A DNA stretch of 64,000 nt from G965218495 sp965262785. GTDB taxonomy: Bacteria; Bacteroidota; Rhodothermia; Rhodothermales; Bin80. Made by a program: the position numbers and the translations under genes. Shown here piece by piece: positions 1 through 9,386 of this stretch; position 1 is the stretch's first letter, and every line of letters begins with the position of its first letter. Where the stretch lies: contig OZ253559.1 of assembly GCA_965262785.1 (NCBI GenBank), forward strand, positions 3,968,001 through 4,032,000. Direction: 5' to 3'. Under the pieces are notes generated by a model. The model made no database searches. It was not told the origin of the DNA and worked only from the letters and a program-made list of their open reading frames with translations.

Positions 1-1008
1 CCCGAGCGCACCTGGCACTGCCAAGGCCGCTTCCACCAGAAAGTCCACCTCCTTGCAGCTCACTTCGTAGTTGTCGCGCAGGCTGGCATGGGACTGCACT
101 AATAGCTGTCCGAAGGCGACCCAGTCCTGACATTGCAGAGCCTTAGCAGTTGCCTGAACACGGGCATCCTCGGCCATGACATGAATCGCCCGGCGTCGCA
201 GCACATTTTGCTGCAAATACTCAAGGTCCTGAAGGTCCATTTCGCACAGGGTTTGCAGCTCTGGTCTGCGGCGACGGCCGTATGCCAGTGCAGCAGCGCA
301 TTCTTGGCGCCGGTCGTTGTACTTGGACGTGGCGAGCTGCCTTCGGACACCGCTGTCAATAAGCACAATCTGGACACCATTCAACAGCACTGGGATGTGC
401 TGGTACGCAAGTGTGTCGCAGTGAAGCAAGAGCGCATGGCCCGAGATGGCCAGCCGTGAGGCCATCTGGTCCATAATTCCACACTGGACGCCGGCATAGG
501 CATGCTCTACTTCCTGAGCAGTGCGCGCCATCAACACGGGATCCGTAGCACAACCCGTGATGAAGTCCACTGCGAGCCCCGTCGCAATGCAAAGCGCTGC
601 AGAGGAGCTAAGGCCCGCGCCAAGCGGAATGTCACCAGCAATTAACAGCTCTAAGGGCGGCATTGGCCCTGCATGGCGCTCCATTTCTCGGAGCATCCCC
701 GCCACATAGCGCACCCAACTGGTGCCCGGTCCATCGGGTACAGATCCTACAGCAAATCGCCTTGTCTCCCGGAAGTTGAGCGACGTAACCTGATGCTCCG
801 CCCGCGAGTTTGAACGTGCCGCCACGCCGACCACTCGGCCGAGTGCTATGGGCAACACATGGCCACCATTGTAGTCGGTATGCTCTCCAATGAGATTCAC
901 GCGACCAGGCGCCTGAACCATCACGAATTCGCCCGGCGACCCAATGCCGCTGGCTGCGTCTCCCAGCGCACGGATCACCGGCGCACGGCCCCGAACCAAC
1001 TTAGGCAT
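1..1008 (-). CDS. galK: Galactokinase, partial (C-terminus off the window)
   Basis: Phosphorylates galactose to galactose-1-phosphate with ATP, the first committed step of the Leloir pathway, in the cytoplasm. The minus-strand frame stays open from an ATG at 1006-1008 to base 1, giving 336 residues. The galactokinase signature GRVNLIGEHTDYNGG lies at about residues 35-49, and the GHMP-kinase ATP loop PLGAGLSSSAAL at about 127-138. The readable protein ends with VPGALG, which in this family comes just before the third motif (consensus RMTGGGFGG); that motif should lie just outside the window. About 45 residues are missing compared with the usual ~380. It is divergent from the GcvT-like gene, with 68 bp between them. 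The family assignment is secure; sugar specificity (galactose rather than N-acetylgalactosamine) is inferred from the signature. Confidence 0.93.
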   Translation of the reverse strand, partial: MPKLVRGRAPVIRALGDAASGIGSPGEFVMVQAPGRVNLIGEHTDYNGGHVLPIALGRVVGVAARSNSRAEHQVTSLNFRETRRFAVGSVPDGPGTSWVRYVAGMLREMERHAGPMPPLELLIAGDIPLGAGLSSSAALCIATGLAVDFITGCATDPVLMARTAQEVEHAYAGVQCGIMDQMASRLAISGHALLLHCDTLAYQHIPVLLNGVQIVLIDSGVRRQLATSKYNDRRQECAAALAYGRRRRPELQTLCEMDLQDLEYLQQNVLRRRAIHVMAEDARVQATAKALQCQDWVAFGQLLVQSHASLRDNYEVSCKEVDFLVEAALAVPGALG

Positions 1009-1076
1009 ACTCCTTGGGCCCCCGCATCCCACACTCAGTCCGTAGTTTAGGTGGCACGAGCGCACGCTGTACATCC

Positions 1077-2279
1077 ATGGTTAAGACACCCTTCTTTGCA
1101 CGCCAACTGGAATTGTGTGACAGCATGCGCTGGAAGATATGGTCCGGCTACTACGCTGTTGACTCGTACCTCCTGCAGCATGACCTTGAGTACTATGCAG
1201 TTCGAAGTGCAGCCGGGCTGCTTGATGTAACGCCACTGCACAAGTATCTCGTCAGTGGCAAAGATAGCGCTGTATTTCTTGCCCAGGTAATGGTACGTGA
1301 TGTCACGCAGCTAACGGTAGGCCGCGTCGTGTATACGTGCTGGTGTGACGACGCCGGCAAGGTTGTTGGGGAGGGCACCGTCATGCGGCGCCGCAAAGAA
1401 GAATTCCTCGTAACCACCACCGATCCCTCCTACTCCTGGCTCTACCGGTTTACCATTGGCTACACGGTTCATGTCAAAGATGTCACAGGTCACCTGGCCG
1501 CGCTTGCACTGCAAGGGCCGTATGCCCGCAACATCTTACAGGCGACATCTGACTCCGATATCGCGCACATGCGGTACTTCGCGACGCAGCAGGCCACCGT
1601 CGCCAACTGTCCTGTCTGGGTATCCCGCACCGGCTATACGGGCGACCTCGGATACGAGCTCTGGACGGACCACGAATATGCGCTACGCGTTTGGGATGCG
1701 TTAATGACTTCAGGCAAGGACTTCGCTTTGCGGCCGATCGGCCTGATGGCACTCGATGTGTGCCGCTTGGAGGCTGGTTTCATCCTCAAGCACGTCGACT
1801 ACCACAGCGCGCTCCACGCCCTTATTGATGCGCGGAAGTCCTCGCCGTATGAGCTCAGTCTAGGCTGGACCGTGCAGCTAGAACGTGCCCCGTTCAACGG
1901 ACAGGCTGCGCTCAGGCGGGAAAAAGAAGTCGGCTCCCCCTGGGCACTGGTAGGATTGGATATCGACTGGGGTGAAACGGAAATGCTTTACGCAAACGTC
2001 CATCTGCCGCCGGCCCTATGCTCTGAGCCGTGGCGCACCTCAGTACCAGTGTACCGCGACCGCGCTCGGCAGCATCAGGTCGGGTATGCCACCAGCGGAA
2101 CGTGGTCGCCACTACTCAAAAAGAACATTGCCCTGGCGACCGTGCGCGCTGGCTTCTCGACTCCAGGAACAAAGCTGCAGATCGAGATGCAAGTGGAGCA
2201 TGCACGCCATTGCGTGACGGCCACCGTCGGCCCGCCGCGGTTCTTCAGCCCGCGCCGCAAGACAAGCGTACCTTTATGA
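1077..2279 (+). CDS. GcvT-like aminomethyltransferase family protein
   Basis: A 400-residue protein of the glycine-cleavage T-protein (GcvT) family, which binds tetrahydrofolate and usually accepts a one-carbon unit. The N-terminal region (QHDLEYYAVRSAAGLLDVTP, about residues 34-53) and the block SRTGYTGDLGYELW are typical of the family. Where T-proteins usually read GGIVDDLIV, this one reads GKVVGEGTV, so the usual Asp-Asp pair is replaced by Gly-Glu; canonical glycine cleavage is therefore unlikely. The ATG at 1077 is preferred to the upstream ATG at 1014, because family similarity starts after it. The stop overlaps the next start (ATGA), so translation is probably coupled to two FAD oxidoreductases. 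A role in demethylation or one-carbon transfer from an amine, as in sarcosine or dimethylglycine dehydrogenases, is inferred. The substrate is unknown. Confidence 0.82.
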   Translation: MVKTPFFARQLELCDSMRWKIWSGYYAVDSYLLQHDLEYYAVRSAAGLLDVTPLHKYLVSGKDSAVFLAQVMVRDVTQLTVGRVVYTCWCDDAGKVVGEGTVMRRRKEEFLVTTTDPSYSWLYRFTIGYTVHVKDVTGHLAALALQGPYARNILQATSDSDIAHMRYFATQQATVANCPVWVSRTGYTGDLGYELWTDHEYALRVWDALMTSGKDFALRPIGLMALDVCRLEAGFILKHVDYHSALHALIDARKSSPYELSLGWTVQLERAPFNGQAALRREKEVGSPWALVGLDIDWGETEMLYANVHLPPALCSEPWRTSVPVYRDRARQHQVGYATSGTWSPLLKKNIALATVRAGFSTPGTKLQIEMQVEHARHCVTATVGPPRFFSPRRKTSVPL

Positions 2280-3865
2280 ACTCGCCCAGCAGGTATGATG
2301 CAGTCGTCGTGGGAGCCGGCCACAACGGCCTTATTTGCGCGGCCTATCTGGCCAAGGCCGGACGCCGGGTGCTGGTACTTGAGCGACGACATGTGCTGGG
2401 CGGCGCCGCCGTATCAGAAGAGCTCTACCCGGGGTTTACGTTTTCAGTGGCTTCGTACGTGATAAGCCTATTTCGGCCTCACATCATTCGGGAGCTCAAC
2501 CTCGCCCGCCATGGCTACCATGTGATCCCCATGGATTGCTCGTTCCAGCCCTTGCATGATGGCCAAGGGCTGGCCCGCTGGGCGGACGCCGACCGCACGC
2601 GCCGCGAAATATCGCGCTATAGCCGTCGAGACGCAGAGGTGTACCCGGAATTCAGCCGCGTGATGACTCGGATGGGGCAAATGGCCAAGGTAATCATCGA
2701 TCATGCACCGCCGGCGCTAAGCTCGCTACATCCACGAGACCTTCAAGCACTGGCGCGACTCGCCCGGGCGTTTAAGAACCTTGGTCCTTCTCTGCAACCT
2801 CTGGCCGCGAAGCTGCTAACCATGAGTGCTGCGGATTTCCTGGACCTTTGGTTCGAATCGCCAGTCTTTAAGGGGCCCCTGGCAGCCAGCGGGATCATCG
2901 GAACATTCAAGGGCGTCCGCACGCCAGGCACTGCCTACGTGTTGCTGCATCACTATATGGGCGAAATAGATGGTGCGTTTCGGTCTTGGGGCTTCTCGCG
3001 CGGCGGAACCGGTGGCGTCAGTCTGGCCTGTGCCAACGCCGCCCGTTCCTTTGGGGCAGAGATCCGCCTCCTGACCCCGGTTGAGCAGGTCCGACTCAAG
3101 AATGGACGCGCGACAGGCGTGGTCCTCGAAGGCGGAGACGAGATTGATGCACCACTCGTCGTATCGAACTTGGACCCACGCAGAACACTATTTGGCCTAG
3201 TTGGGGAAGGGCACCTCCCACCCGATGTGGCAACCAAGCTCCGACGCTTCAAATACAATGGCAGCTCAGGTAAGGTCAACCTCGCTCTTGACAGTGCCCC
3301 TGAATTTGCCTGCCGACCTGGCATTGGAGCCCACATGTACGGGGACATCGCCATTGCACCGGATGTGGACTACCTGGAACGTGCCTACGACGAAGCAAAG
3401 TACGGTGCATTTTCCCGCCGGCCGTTCATCAATGCCGTAATTCCTTCCCTGACTGACCCTTCCGTCGCGCCACCCGGAAAGCACGTCCTGTCTTGCTTTG
3501 TCCAGTATGCGCCATACCATCTCAGATGTGGAACCTGGGACTCGCAACGCGAGGCGTTTGGAGACACCGTGGTAGACACGCTAGCGGAGTACATGCCCAG
3601 GCTAAAGGAAAAGATTCTGTACCGCCAAGTCCTTACGCCTTGGGACTTGGAACAGGAGTTCGGACTTACTGAAGGCAACATTTTCCATGGTGAGTTGAGC
3701 TTGGAGCAGCTGTTTTTTCTGCGGCCCACCCCGGAGCTTGCCCATTACCGGACACCCATCACCAACCTCTGGCTGTGCGGCTCGGGCACCCATCCTGGGG
3801 GCGGTATTATGGGCGCCAGTGGGGAAATCGCCGCCAAGTCAATCCTGAAGTCCCGGTGGCTATGA
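2276..3865 (+). CDS. NAD(P)/FAD-dependent oxidoreductase, phytoene-desaturase-like (first copy)
   Basis: A 529-residue flavoprotein of the phytoene desaturase/PYROXD2 group. The N-terminal dinucleotide-binding loop VVGAGHNGLICAAYLAKAG sits about 12 residues after the start and is followed by VLERRHVLGGAA. The C-terminal FAD motif CGSGTHPGGGIMGASG closes the protein, as is usual in this family. The ATG at 2276 overlaps the preceding TGA by four bases. An upstream in-frame extension would lie wholly inside the GcvT-like gene and is rejected. It is followed by a second FAD enzyme with another ATGA overlap. No carotenoid genes (crtB, crtE, crtY) are visible nearby, so a carotenoid role is not supported. 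Oxidation of a substrate shared with the GcvT-like partner is inferred. Confidence 0.85.
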   Translation: MNSPSRYDAVVVGAGHNGLICAAYLAKAGRRVLVLERRHVLGGAAVSEELYPGFTFSVASYVISLFRPHIIRELNLARHGYHVIPMDCSFQPLHDGQGLARWADADRTRREISRYSRRDAEVYPEFSRVMTRMGQMAKVIIDHAPPALSSLHPRDLQALARLARAFKNLGPSLQPLAAKLLTMSAADFLDLWFESPVFKGPLAASGIIGTFKGVRTPGTAYVLLHHYMGEIDGAFRSWGFSRGGTGGVSLACANAARSFGAEIRLLTPVEQVRLKNGRATGVVLEGGDEIDAPLVVSNLDPRRTLFGLVGEGHLPPDVATKLRRFKYNGSSGKVNLALDSAPEFACRPGIGAHMYGDIAIAPDVDYLERAYDEAKYGAFSRRPFINAVIPSLTDPSVAPPGKHVLSCFVQYAPYHLRCGTWDSQREAFGDTVVDTLAEYMPRLKEKILYRQVLTPWDLEQEFGLTEGNIFHGELSLEQLFFLRPTPELAHYRTPITNLWLCGSGTHPGGGIMGASGEIAAKSILKSRWL

Positions 3866-5325
3866 AGCCCTACGACGCCATTGTGATAGGCGCGGGCCTC
3901 AACGGCCTCACCGCTGCCGCGCTCTTGGCGCGCGCAGGCCGCAATACCCTGCTCCTAGAGCAGCGCGCTGAGGTTGGCGGCTTGGCTGGACATCACGCCA
4001 TTCACGCGGGCGCTCCGGCCCCTTGCATTCTTCAAGACACCGGAGGCCTAAGCACAGGCCTGCTGTCAGGGCTGCGCCTTCAGGACCACGGATTGGTGCT
4101 GAGGCAGGAGAGACCACCCCTGCATGTGCTGCTTGACGGTGGTCGGCGTATATCACTTTCAGCGGATACTGGCGCCACGCACAAGTCCATCTCGTGCTAC
4201 TCGCCCAGGGACGCATACGGCTACAGCCGCTACCGCGCCTTCTGCGGCCGGGTTGCACCGGCATTTGAAAAACTGCTGCTGCGCCCTGTCCCTCAGCGGC
4301 AACGCGACATTTTGCCGCTTCTGCCTCACGTCCTCAAGTGGTGGCGAAGCCCTGCCATTCACGAACTCATGCGCCTGGCACCTATGAGCGCAAAGGATTT
4401 TCTGGATGAGTTTTTCGAATTGGATGGCCTGAAGGCCGCCCTGGCCATGCCGGCCTTCCAGGCAAGCTACGGCGGGCCCTTTGCTCCATTCGGTGCGCTA
4501 CACATCCTCATGCGGGAAGCAATGTCCCGGCATTTCGTCGTTGGAGGTCTGGCCGCGCTCGTAGCGACCCTGCGCCAGGCAGCAACGCATTACGGTGTGA
4601 CGATCAAGATGCATGCACGCGTTGTGGAAATTGCCCTGTCCAGTACTGGTGCTGCGTGTGGTGTACGAATTGACTCAGGCGAAACCATTGGCGGAAAACT
4701 GATTGCGGCCGCGTGCAGCCCGAAAGAGGTTTTCGAATCGCTCCTGCACCATCGCGCACTCGGCCAGGAGTTCGCATGGCAAATGCGTAACCTCAGGAGT
4801 CGAGGCACCACAGCCCATCTTGCACTGGCAATGGGATCAGCTACGCCCAGCCTTGCTCCCTATGCGCGCGTAGCACCGGGCATAGAGGCACTTGAACACG
4901 CCTTTGACCACGTCAAGACCGGCTCCCTGCCAGACAGTTTCGCACTGGAAGTCGCCGTTCAAACAGACCCCGCCGTGTTGTCTGTCCTTGTACATTTTGT
5001 TCCATTCAGGGTTAAGGGTGGATGGACCCGCTCGGTGCGCGAGGAGCTGATTCGCCGCGTCGTGGCGCAGCTTTCGCCCCACTTTCCAGGACCCGTCTTA
5101 ACGTCGCGGCTCTTGACACCTGAAGACCTCAAAACAGAATTTCACCTACCTGGCGGGCACCTATACCACCTCGAACAGGCTCCCGACCAGCTGTTCGTGC
5201 GACCGATGGTGGGCCATGCTGCTCAGGTCACCGGCCTTTTTCTCTGTGGTAGCGGCACGCACCCTGGAGGAAGCATTGCGTGTGCGCCAGGCGCGCTGGC
5301 CGCCCGCGCGATGCTGTCTTCATAG
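3862..5325 (+). CDS. NAD(P)/FAD-dependent oxidoreductase, phytoene-desaturase-like (second copy)
   Basis: A 487-residue flavoprotein, clearly related to the upstream enzyme. It has an N-terminal FAD loop VIGAGLNGLTAAALLARAG and a C-terminal CGSGTHPGGSIACAPG. Both proteins share internal landmarks such as the SAKDFLDEFFE / SAADFLDLWFE segment. The start at 3862 overlaps the previous stop (ATGA). The tandem could form a heterodimeric flavoenzyme or act in successive steps; the sequence does not say which. The operon appears to end here: the htrA-like gene starts 51 bp further on. Confidence 0.83.
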   Translation: MKPYDAIVIGAGLNGLTAAALLARAGRNTLLLEQRAEVGGLAGHHAIHAGAPAPCILQDTGGLSTGLLSGLRLQDHGLVLRQERPPLHVLLDGGRRISLSADTGATHKSISCYSPRDAYGYSRYRAFCGRVAPAFEKLLLRPVPQRQRDILPLLPHVLKWWRSPAIHELMRLAPMSAKDFLDEFFELDGLKAALAMPAFQASYGGPFAPFGALHILMREAMSRHFVVGGLAALVATLRQAATHYGVTIKMHARVVEIALSSTGAACGVRIDSGETIGGKLIAAACSPKEVFESLLHHRALGQEFAWQMRNLRSRGTTAHLALAMGSATPSLAPYARVAPGIEALEHAFDHVKTGSLPDSFALEVAVQTDPAVLSVLVHFVPFRVKGGWTRSVREELIRRVVAQLSPHFPGPVLTSRLLTPEDLKTEFHLPGGHLYHLEQAPDQLFVRPMVGHAAQVTGLFLCGSGTHPGGSIACAPGALAARAMLSS

Positions 5326-5376
5326 AAACCAGTCCCGCGCGTTTTCCGTAGCACTGACCTAACTTAGCCAAGCTAT

Positions 5377-6528
5377 ATGGTGCGCCTTTTTATCTACGTA
5401 ATCGCTGGCCTCTGCGTGGGCTGCAGCAACCGCGCCCGCTCGCAAGAGCAGGTGGTACCGACATCGGTGCAGGATGAGAGCACTACGCTGTCGAAAAGCG
5501 ATTCGGTGTCGGTCAGTCGTCAAAACGCGATCACGCGTGCGGTCCAGGCAGCGACGCCGGCCATCGTCAGTATTAACGTGATCGAGCTGCAACGCCTGGT
5601 TTATCGCCATCCCTTTTCGGCCCTGCAAGATGACCCGCTCTTCCGGCGGCTCTTCGCTGATCAGGAGCGGGTCCGGCAGGTGCAGAATCTCGGCAGCGGG
5701 TTCATCATTTCTCCAGACGGGTATATCGTCACAAACGATCACGTAGCTGGCGGCGCGAACAAGATCACCGTCTCACTTAATGATGGGCGCACCCTGGAAG
5801 CACAACTGGTGGGGTCGGATGCTATTTCTGACCTGGCACTGGTCAAGGTGGATTCGCCCGAGCCGTTGCCGTACCTGTCTTTTGCGGAGAATCATACGCC
5901 AATCGTTGGTGAGTGGGCCATTGCCCTCGGCAACCCGTTTGGGCTTTTTGAGGCTACCGAGCCTTCGGTAACCGTGGGCGTCGTCAGCGCCGTGAACCGA
6001 GACCTTGGTCGGGAAGAGGACCACTTTTACTACGACATGATCCAGACCGACGCCTCCATCAATCGCGGGAACTCCGGTGGTCCATTGGTCAACGCCTTGG
6101 GGGATGTCATTGGCGTCAACACGGCAATTTATAGCGAAGGTGGCGGTTCGATTGGACTGGGGTTTGCCGTGCCTTCCGCCAAGGCGGAGCGCATCGTGGA
6201 GGAGCTGCGTACCAAAGGGGAAGTCAATCGTGCGTACTACTCCGGGTTGCGCTTCCAGAGAATAACCGACGACATTGTGGCTGACAAACAGCTGCAGACC
6301 ATGCGCGGTGTTCTGGTAGCCGTGATCGACCCTGGATCTCCCGCCGATCAAGCCGGATTCCTGATTGATGACATCGTCATCGCGGTAGAGGGCGAACTTG
6401 TTTCAGACTTTGACGACTATCGGGCCCGGATCTTCGACTTTCTGCCGGGTGACGTGCTGAGCTACCTGGTGGTTCGTAACGGCCAGCATATTGAACTTTC
6501 TATGCGCATCGCCCACCAGGAAAGCTAG
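5377..6528 (+). CDS. HtrA/DegP-type trypsin-like serine protease with PDZ domain
   Basis: An envelope protease/chaperone of 383 residues that degrades misfolded extracytoplasmic proteins. A short hydrophobic N-terminus ends in LCVGC, which is either a signal peptide or a non-standard lipobox with Cys16. The catalytic triad is readable: His122 in TNDHVAGG, Asp152 in SDLALVKV and Ser233 in RGNSGGPL. A single PDZ domain occupies about residues 285-375 (DPGSPADQAGFLIDDIV). One PDZ domain fits the DegS/HhoB-like size class rather than two-PDZ DegP. The stop is 14 bp before the next gene, so the two may be co-transcribed. The family assignment is secure; the individual name (degP, degQ or degS) is not decided by the sequence. 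Confidence 0.92.
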   Translation: MVRLFIYVIAGLCVGCSNRARSQEQVVPTSVQDESTTLSKSDSVSVSRQNAITRAVQAATPAIVSINVIELQRLVYRHPFSALQDDPLFRRLFADQERVRQVQNLGSGFIISPDGYIVTNDHVAGGANKITVSLNDGRTLEAQLVGSDAISDLALVKVDSPEPLPYLSFAENHTPIVGEWAIALGNPFGLFEATEPSVTVGVVSAVNRDLGREEDHFYYDMIQTDASINRGNSGGPLVNALGDVIGVNTAIYSEGGGSIGLGFAVPSAKAERIVEELRTKGEVNRAYYSGLRFQRITDDIVADKQLQTMRGVLVAVIDPGSPADQAGFLIDDIVIAVEGELVSDFDDYRARIFDFLPGDVLSYLVVRNGQHIELSMRIAHQES

Positions 6529-6542
6529 CACGCATATTGCGC

Positions 6543-7619
6543 ATGGCCTTCCGCGTCGCGCCCTTCGGATGGTATCTTGGCCTGGCAACGCTGTGTGCTG
6601 GCTGCCTGCCTTCATCCTGCCAGCGTACACCTTCACGTGCGATATCAGCTGTAGATTCTCTTTCCAGGCAGATTGCTGGAAACGTCTTACCGGATACGCT
6701 GCGCTACGAGGGCACGCTTGTGGGACCCAATGGCCAGCGGCTGGAATACCCGCGCACGGTGCGCTTTGGTGACCGCGGAAACGTCGTCGTCAGCGATGCT
6801 CAACGCAACAGCATTTTCTATTTTGATGCTATGGGTACCTTGGAGCGCGAACTCACATGGGACGGCGCATCCGTTCCCTATCTTGCCGGCCTCTTCGGAG
6901 ACACTACCGTCGTCTTTAGCCCGGGAAGTAGGCGCATCGACTTCATTTCCAGCGGCGTACCGGTACGCTCCATTCAGACTCCCGCAGGCATAGCTGAGAC
7001 TGCTCTTCAATATGTCGCTGTCACCCCAGCGGCCGCGTACATTAAGGTGACTGGCAAAGACATTGCACCCTTTTTGGCCCTTCTGGACCGGGGTGGACGT
7101 ATGCATTCACGCAGGCCGCTTGCCGGTAGCACGTGGCACAACGCTGGCCCGCTGCGCGTCTGGGGAGACTCCTTGCTAAGCTTTTCGGGATTTTTCCCGG
7201 TTGTGGATGTGCTGTCGACATCGCTGCAAGGCCCTGCAGACTCTTTGGTGCTGAAGGGATTCGACTCCCCGATGCTTGCACGCACATACGCTTTTTTGCA
7301 AGGCAAAGGACGTGGCGCCCCGCTTTTGGCAAGCTCAGCCGCGCCGGCGGATCGTTTCCTCTTTGTGCTTAATATGCGCCCGGGCTGGCTACGTGTCGAC
7401 GTTTACGACCGCCAAGGCCATCTCCGATTCGTGCTGCTGGAGCCAGACCCGGGGTACAACAAAGAATATTATCCTATCGACATAGCTGTCAGGCAGTTCT
7501 CTGACACCAAATTTCGCATCGCTGTGGCCATCATAGAACCTGAGGCAATGGTTCAGCTTTACACATGGTCTACGGCTGCCGACAGCGCCCAAACTGCATA
7601 CGCCACCCTTGACCCATAA
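6543..7619 (+). CDS. Putative lipoprotein with beta-propeller-like sequence, function unknown
   Basis: A 358-residue protein with no function I recognise. The N-terminus (YLGLATLCAGC) resembles a lipoprotein signal with a slightly atypical lipobox, very like that of the HtrA protease upstream. The early mature region (YPRTVRFGDRGNVVVSDAQRN) reads like one blade of an NHL or six-bladed beta-propeller: a strand, then SDAQRNSIFYFD, then the next strand. The ATG at 6543 is preferred to a TTG two codons upstream. The last 11 bp overlap the next gene. A cell-surface or periplasmic role is inferred from the signal only. Confidence 0.6.
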   Translation: MAFRVAPFGWYLGLATLCAGCLPSSCQRTPSRAISAVDSLSRQIAGNVLPDTLRYEGTLVGPNGQRLEYPRTVRFGDRGNVVVSDAQRNSIFYFDAMGTLERELTWDGASVPYLAGLFGDTTVVFSPGSRRIDFISSGVPVRSIQTPAGIAETALQYVAVTPAAAYIKVTGKDIAPFLALLDRGGRMHSRRPLAGSTWHNAGPLRVWGDSLLSFSGFFPVVDVLSTSLQGPADSLVLKGFDSPMLARTYAFLQGKGRGAPLLASSAAPADRFLFVLNMRPGWLRVDVYDRQGHLRFVLLEPDPGYNKEYYPIDIAVRQFSDTKFRIAVAIIEPEAMVQLYTWSTAADSAQTAYATLDP

Positions 7620-9108
7620 CAGCATCACCACGCTGGGCACGCTCAAGGCGCAGGGCTATGCCCGACGCAGCGTGAAAGACGAGTTGCGCAGCAACCTGTT
7701 GGCCAAGCTGCGTCGCGGGGAACCCATCTTTAGAGGCATTATCGGCTTTGACCACACCGTCATCCCGCAGGTACAACACGCCATCCTCGGGCGGCACGAC
7801 ATCATTCTTCTTGGACTGCGCGGTCAGGCCAAGAGCCGGATCATTCGGATGCTTCCAGACCTGCTTGACGAGTACCTTCCGGCCATTGCCGGCAGCGAGG
7901 TTAATGACGACCCGCTGGCTCCGATATCCAAGTACGGTCGAGAGTTGATTGCAGCCCAAGGCGATGACACGCCGATCGCATGGATTCATCGATCCGAGCG
8001 CTATGGTGAGAAGCTCGCAACACCCGACACGGCTATTGCGGACTTAATCGGTGACATCGACCCCATCAAGGCGGCCCACCGCAGGCTGACGTATGCGGAC
8101 GAAGAAATCATCCACTTCGGCATAATCCCGCGTACCAACCGCGGCATCTTTGCCATCAATGAACTGCCGGACTTGCAGGCCCGAATTCAGGTGGGACTGC
8201 TGAACATCATGGAGGAGCAGGACATCCAGATACGCGGCTTTAGCGTCCGGTTCCCTCTTGATATCATGATGGTTTTTACCGCAAACCCGGAAGACTATAC
8301 CAACCGCGGCAACATCATCACGCCGCTTAAGGACCGCATCGACAGCCAGATCATCACGCACTACCCGCAATCGATAGAGATCGGCGTGGCTATCACGCAG
8401 CAAGAGGCTTGGCAGGAGCGCGGAGAAGGAGCACCTAAGGTAGCCGTCCCGCGCTACCTGTGCGAAGTCATTGAGCAGGTTGCCTTTGAGGCCCGAAAAA
8501 GCGAGTTCGTCGACCAGAAGTCCGGCGTTTCCGCACGCATGACGCGATCCGCTTTGGAAGAGGTGATCTCTGCTGCCGAGCGCCGCTGCGTCCTCGGCGG
8601 CGAAGCTTCGACGGTTGCGCGAATCACTGACCTGGAATGCATTGAGCCCGCCATCGCCGGCAAGGTCGAGCTGGTGTATGAAGGTGAGCAGGAAGGAGTC
8701 CAGAATGTCGCACACTTGCTCATTGGACGCGCGGTCCGCAGCATCTTCCCCCGGTACTTTCCGGATCCTGCTGACAAGCGCGGAGGCCGCGATGCGTATC
8801 GGCACATCCTCCATTGGTTTGCCAACGGCAATTCCATAACACTGCGCCCGGACGCCAAGGCAGGGAGCTATGGGCGAAGTCTGGCCAAAGTTGGCGGTCT
8901 TCGCGAGTTTGTAGCCAAGTACGCGCCGCCCAAACGAAACGCGGCGTATGCATCGCTGATGGGCTTCGTGCTGGAGGCCTTGCACCAAAACTCTCTCCTT
9001 GGCAAGGAGCCGGCACCGGAATCCGGCGCGGGCGCAACCTATAGCGACCTGATGGGCAGCGTTCTGTCGTCTCTAGGCCCTTCAGAGGGCGAAGACATGG
9101 AACTTTAG
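7609..9108 (+). CDS. ChlI/MoxR-like AAA+ ATPase
   Basis: A cytoplasmic AAA+ ATPase of 499 residues related to magnesium-chelatase subunit I. The Walker A loop is GLRGQAKSR. The Walker-B-like segment reads FAINELPDL, with Asn in place of the first Asp, followed by QVGLLNIMEEQDIQIRG and a sensor-like TANPEDYTNRG, features of this ChlI-like group. Such ATPases usually remodel a partner with a von Willebrand A domain, but no vWA gene follows; the next gene is a small membrane protein on the other strand. The open frame begins with TTG at 7609, overlapping the preceding gene by 11 bp, and this start fixes the conserved N-terminus. A role in Mg-chelation is unlikely because no bacteriochlorophyll or cobalamin genes are near. 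Confidence 0.85.
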   Translation: MTHNSITTLGTLKAQGYARRSVKDELRSNLLAKLRRGEPIFRGIIGFDHTVIPQVQHAILGRHDIILLGLRGQAKSRIIRMLPDLLDEYLPAIAGSEVNDDPLAPISKYGRELIAAQGDDTPIAWIHRSERYGEKLATPDTAIADLIGDIDPIKAAHRRLTYADEEIIHFGIIPRTNRGIFAINELPDLQARIQVGLLNIMEEQDIQIRGFSVRFPLDIMMVFTANPEDYTNRGNIITPLKDRIDSQIITHYPQSIEIGVAITQQEAWQERGEGAPKVAVPRYLCEVIEQVAFEARKSEFVDQKSGVSARMTRSALEEVISAAERRCVLGGEASTVARITDLECIEPAIAGKVELVYEGEQEGVQNVAHLLIGRAVRSIFPRYFPDPADKRGGRDAYRHILHWFANGNSITLRPDAKAGSYGRSLAKVGGLREFVAKYAPPKRNAAYASLMGFVLEALHQNSLLGKEPAPESGAGATYSDLMGSVLSSLGPSEGEDMEL

Positions 9109-9116
9109 CGCGTCCC

Positions 9117-9386
9117 TCACTTCGGCACCACGCGCCCATCTGGCAGAATGATCTCGTTAGGTCCGGGCGGCCGTGTCGGGAAGTTCCCCAAGTTCGTACC
9201 GTCCCAGCCCCGAGGAACGTAGTGCGAATGGTTACCGTGCGAGATCTCCAGCCAGTCCCGGTCGCCGTACGGATTGAACACCGTGCTCATGACTGCAATA
9301 AACATCCCGACCAGAACCAGTAGTACGCCCCACCGTAGCCACTTTCGCATATCCTGTATATTTTTGTAGGCCCTGGTGGAATCCAT
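9117..9386 (-). CDS. Small single-pass membrane protein, unknown function
   Basis: About 89 residues with one clear transmembrane segment (WGVLLVLVGMFIAVM) after a short basic N-terminus (RKWLRW). A conserved-looking polar tail is rich in Gly, Pro and His (HGNHSHYVPRGWDG) and should face the periplasm if the positive-inside rule holds. ATGs at 9386 and 9350 are both possible; the longer is listed, and neither has a strong ribosome binding site. The gene converges with the AAA+ ATPase (8 bp between stops) and is divergent from the TonB receptor. I do not recognise the family. Confidence 0.55.
   Translation of the reverse strand: MDSTRAYKNIQDMRKWLRWGVLLVLVGMFIAVMSTVFNPYGDRDWLEISHGNHSHYVPRGWDGTNLGNFPTRPPGPNEIILPDGRVVPK

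Noticed and set aside
2276..5325. A carotenoid biosynthesis cluster
   Set aside because: The FAD enzymes are phytoene-desaturase-like, but no crtB, crtE or crtY is present and a GcvT-like gene is coupled instead.
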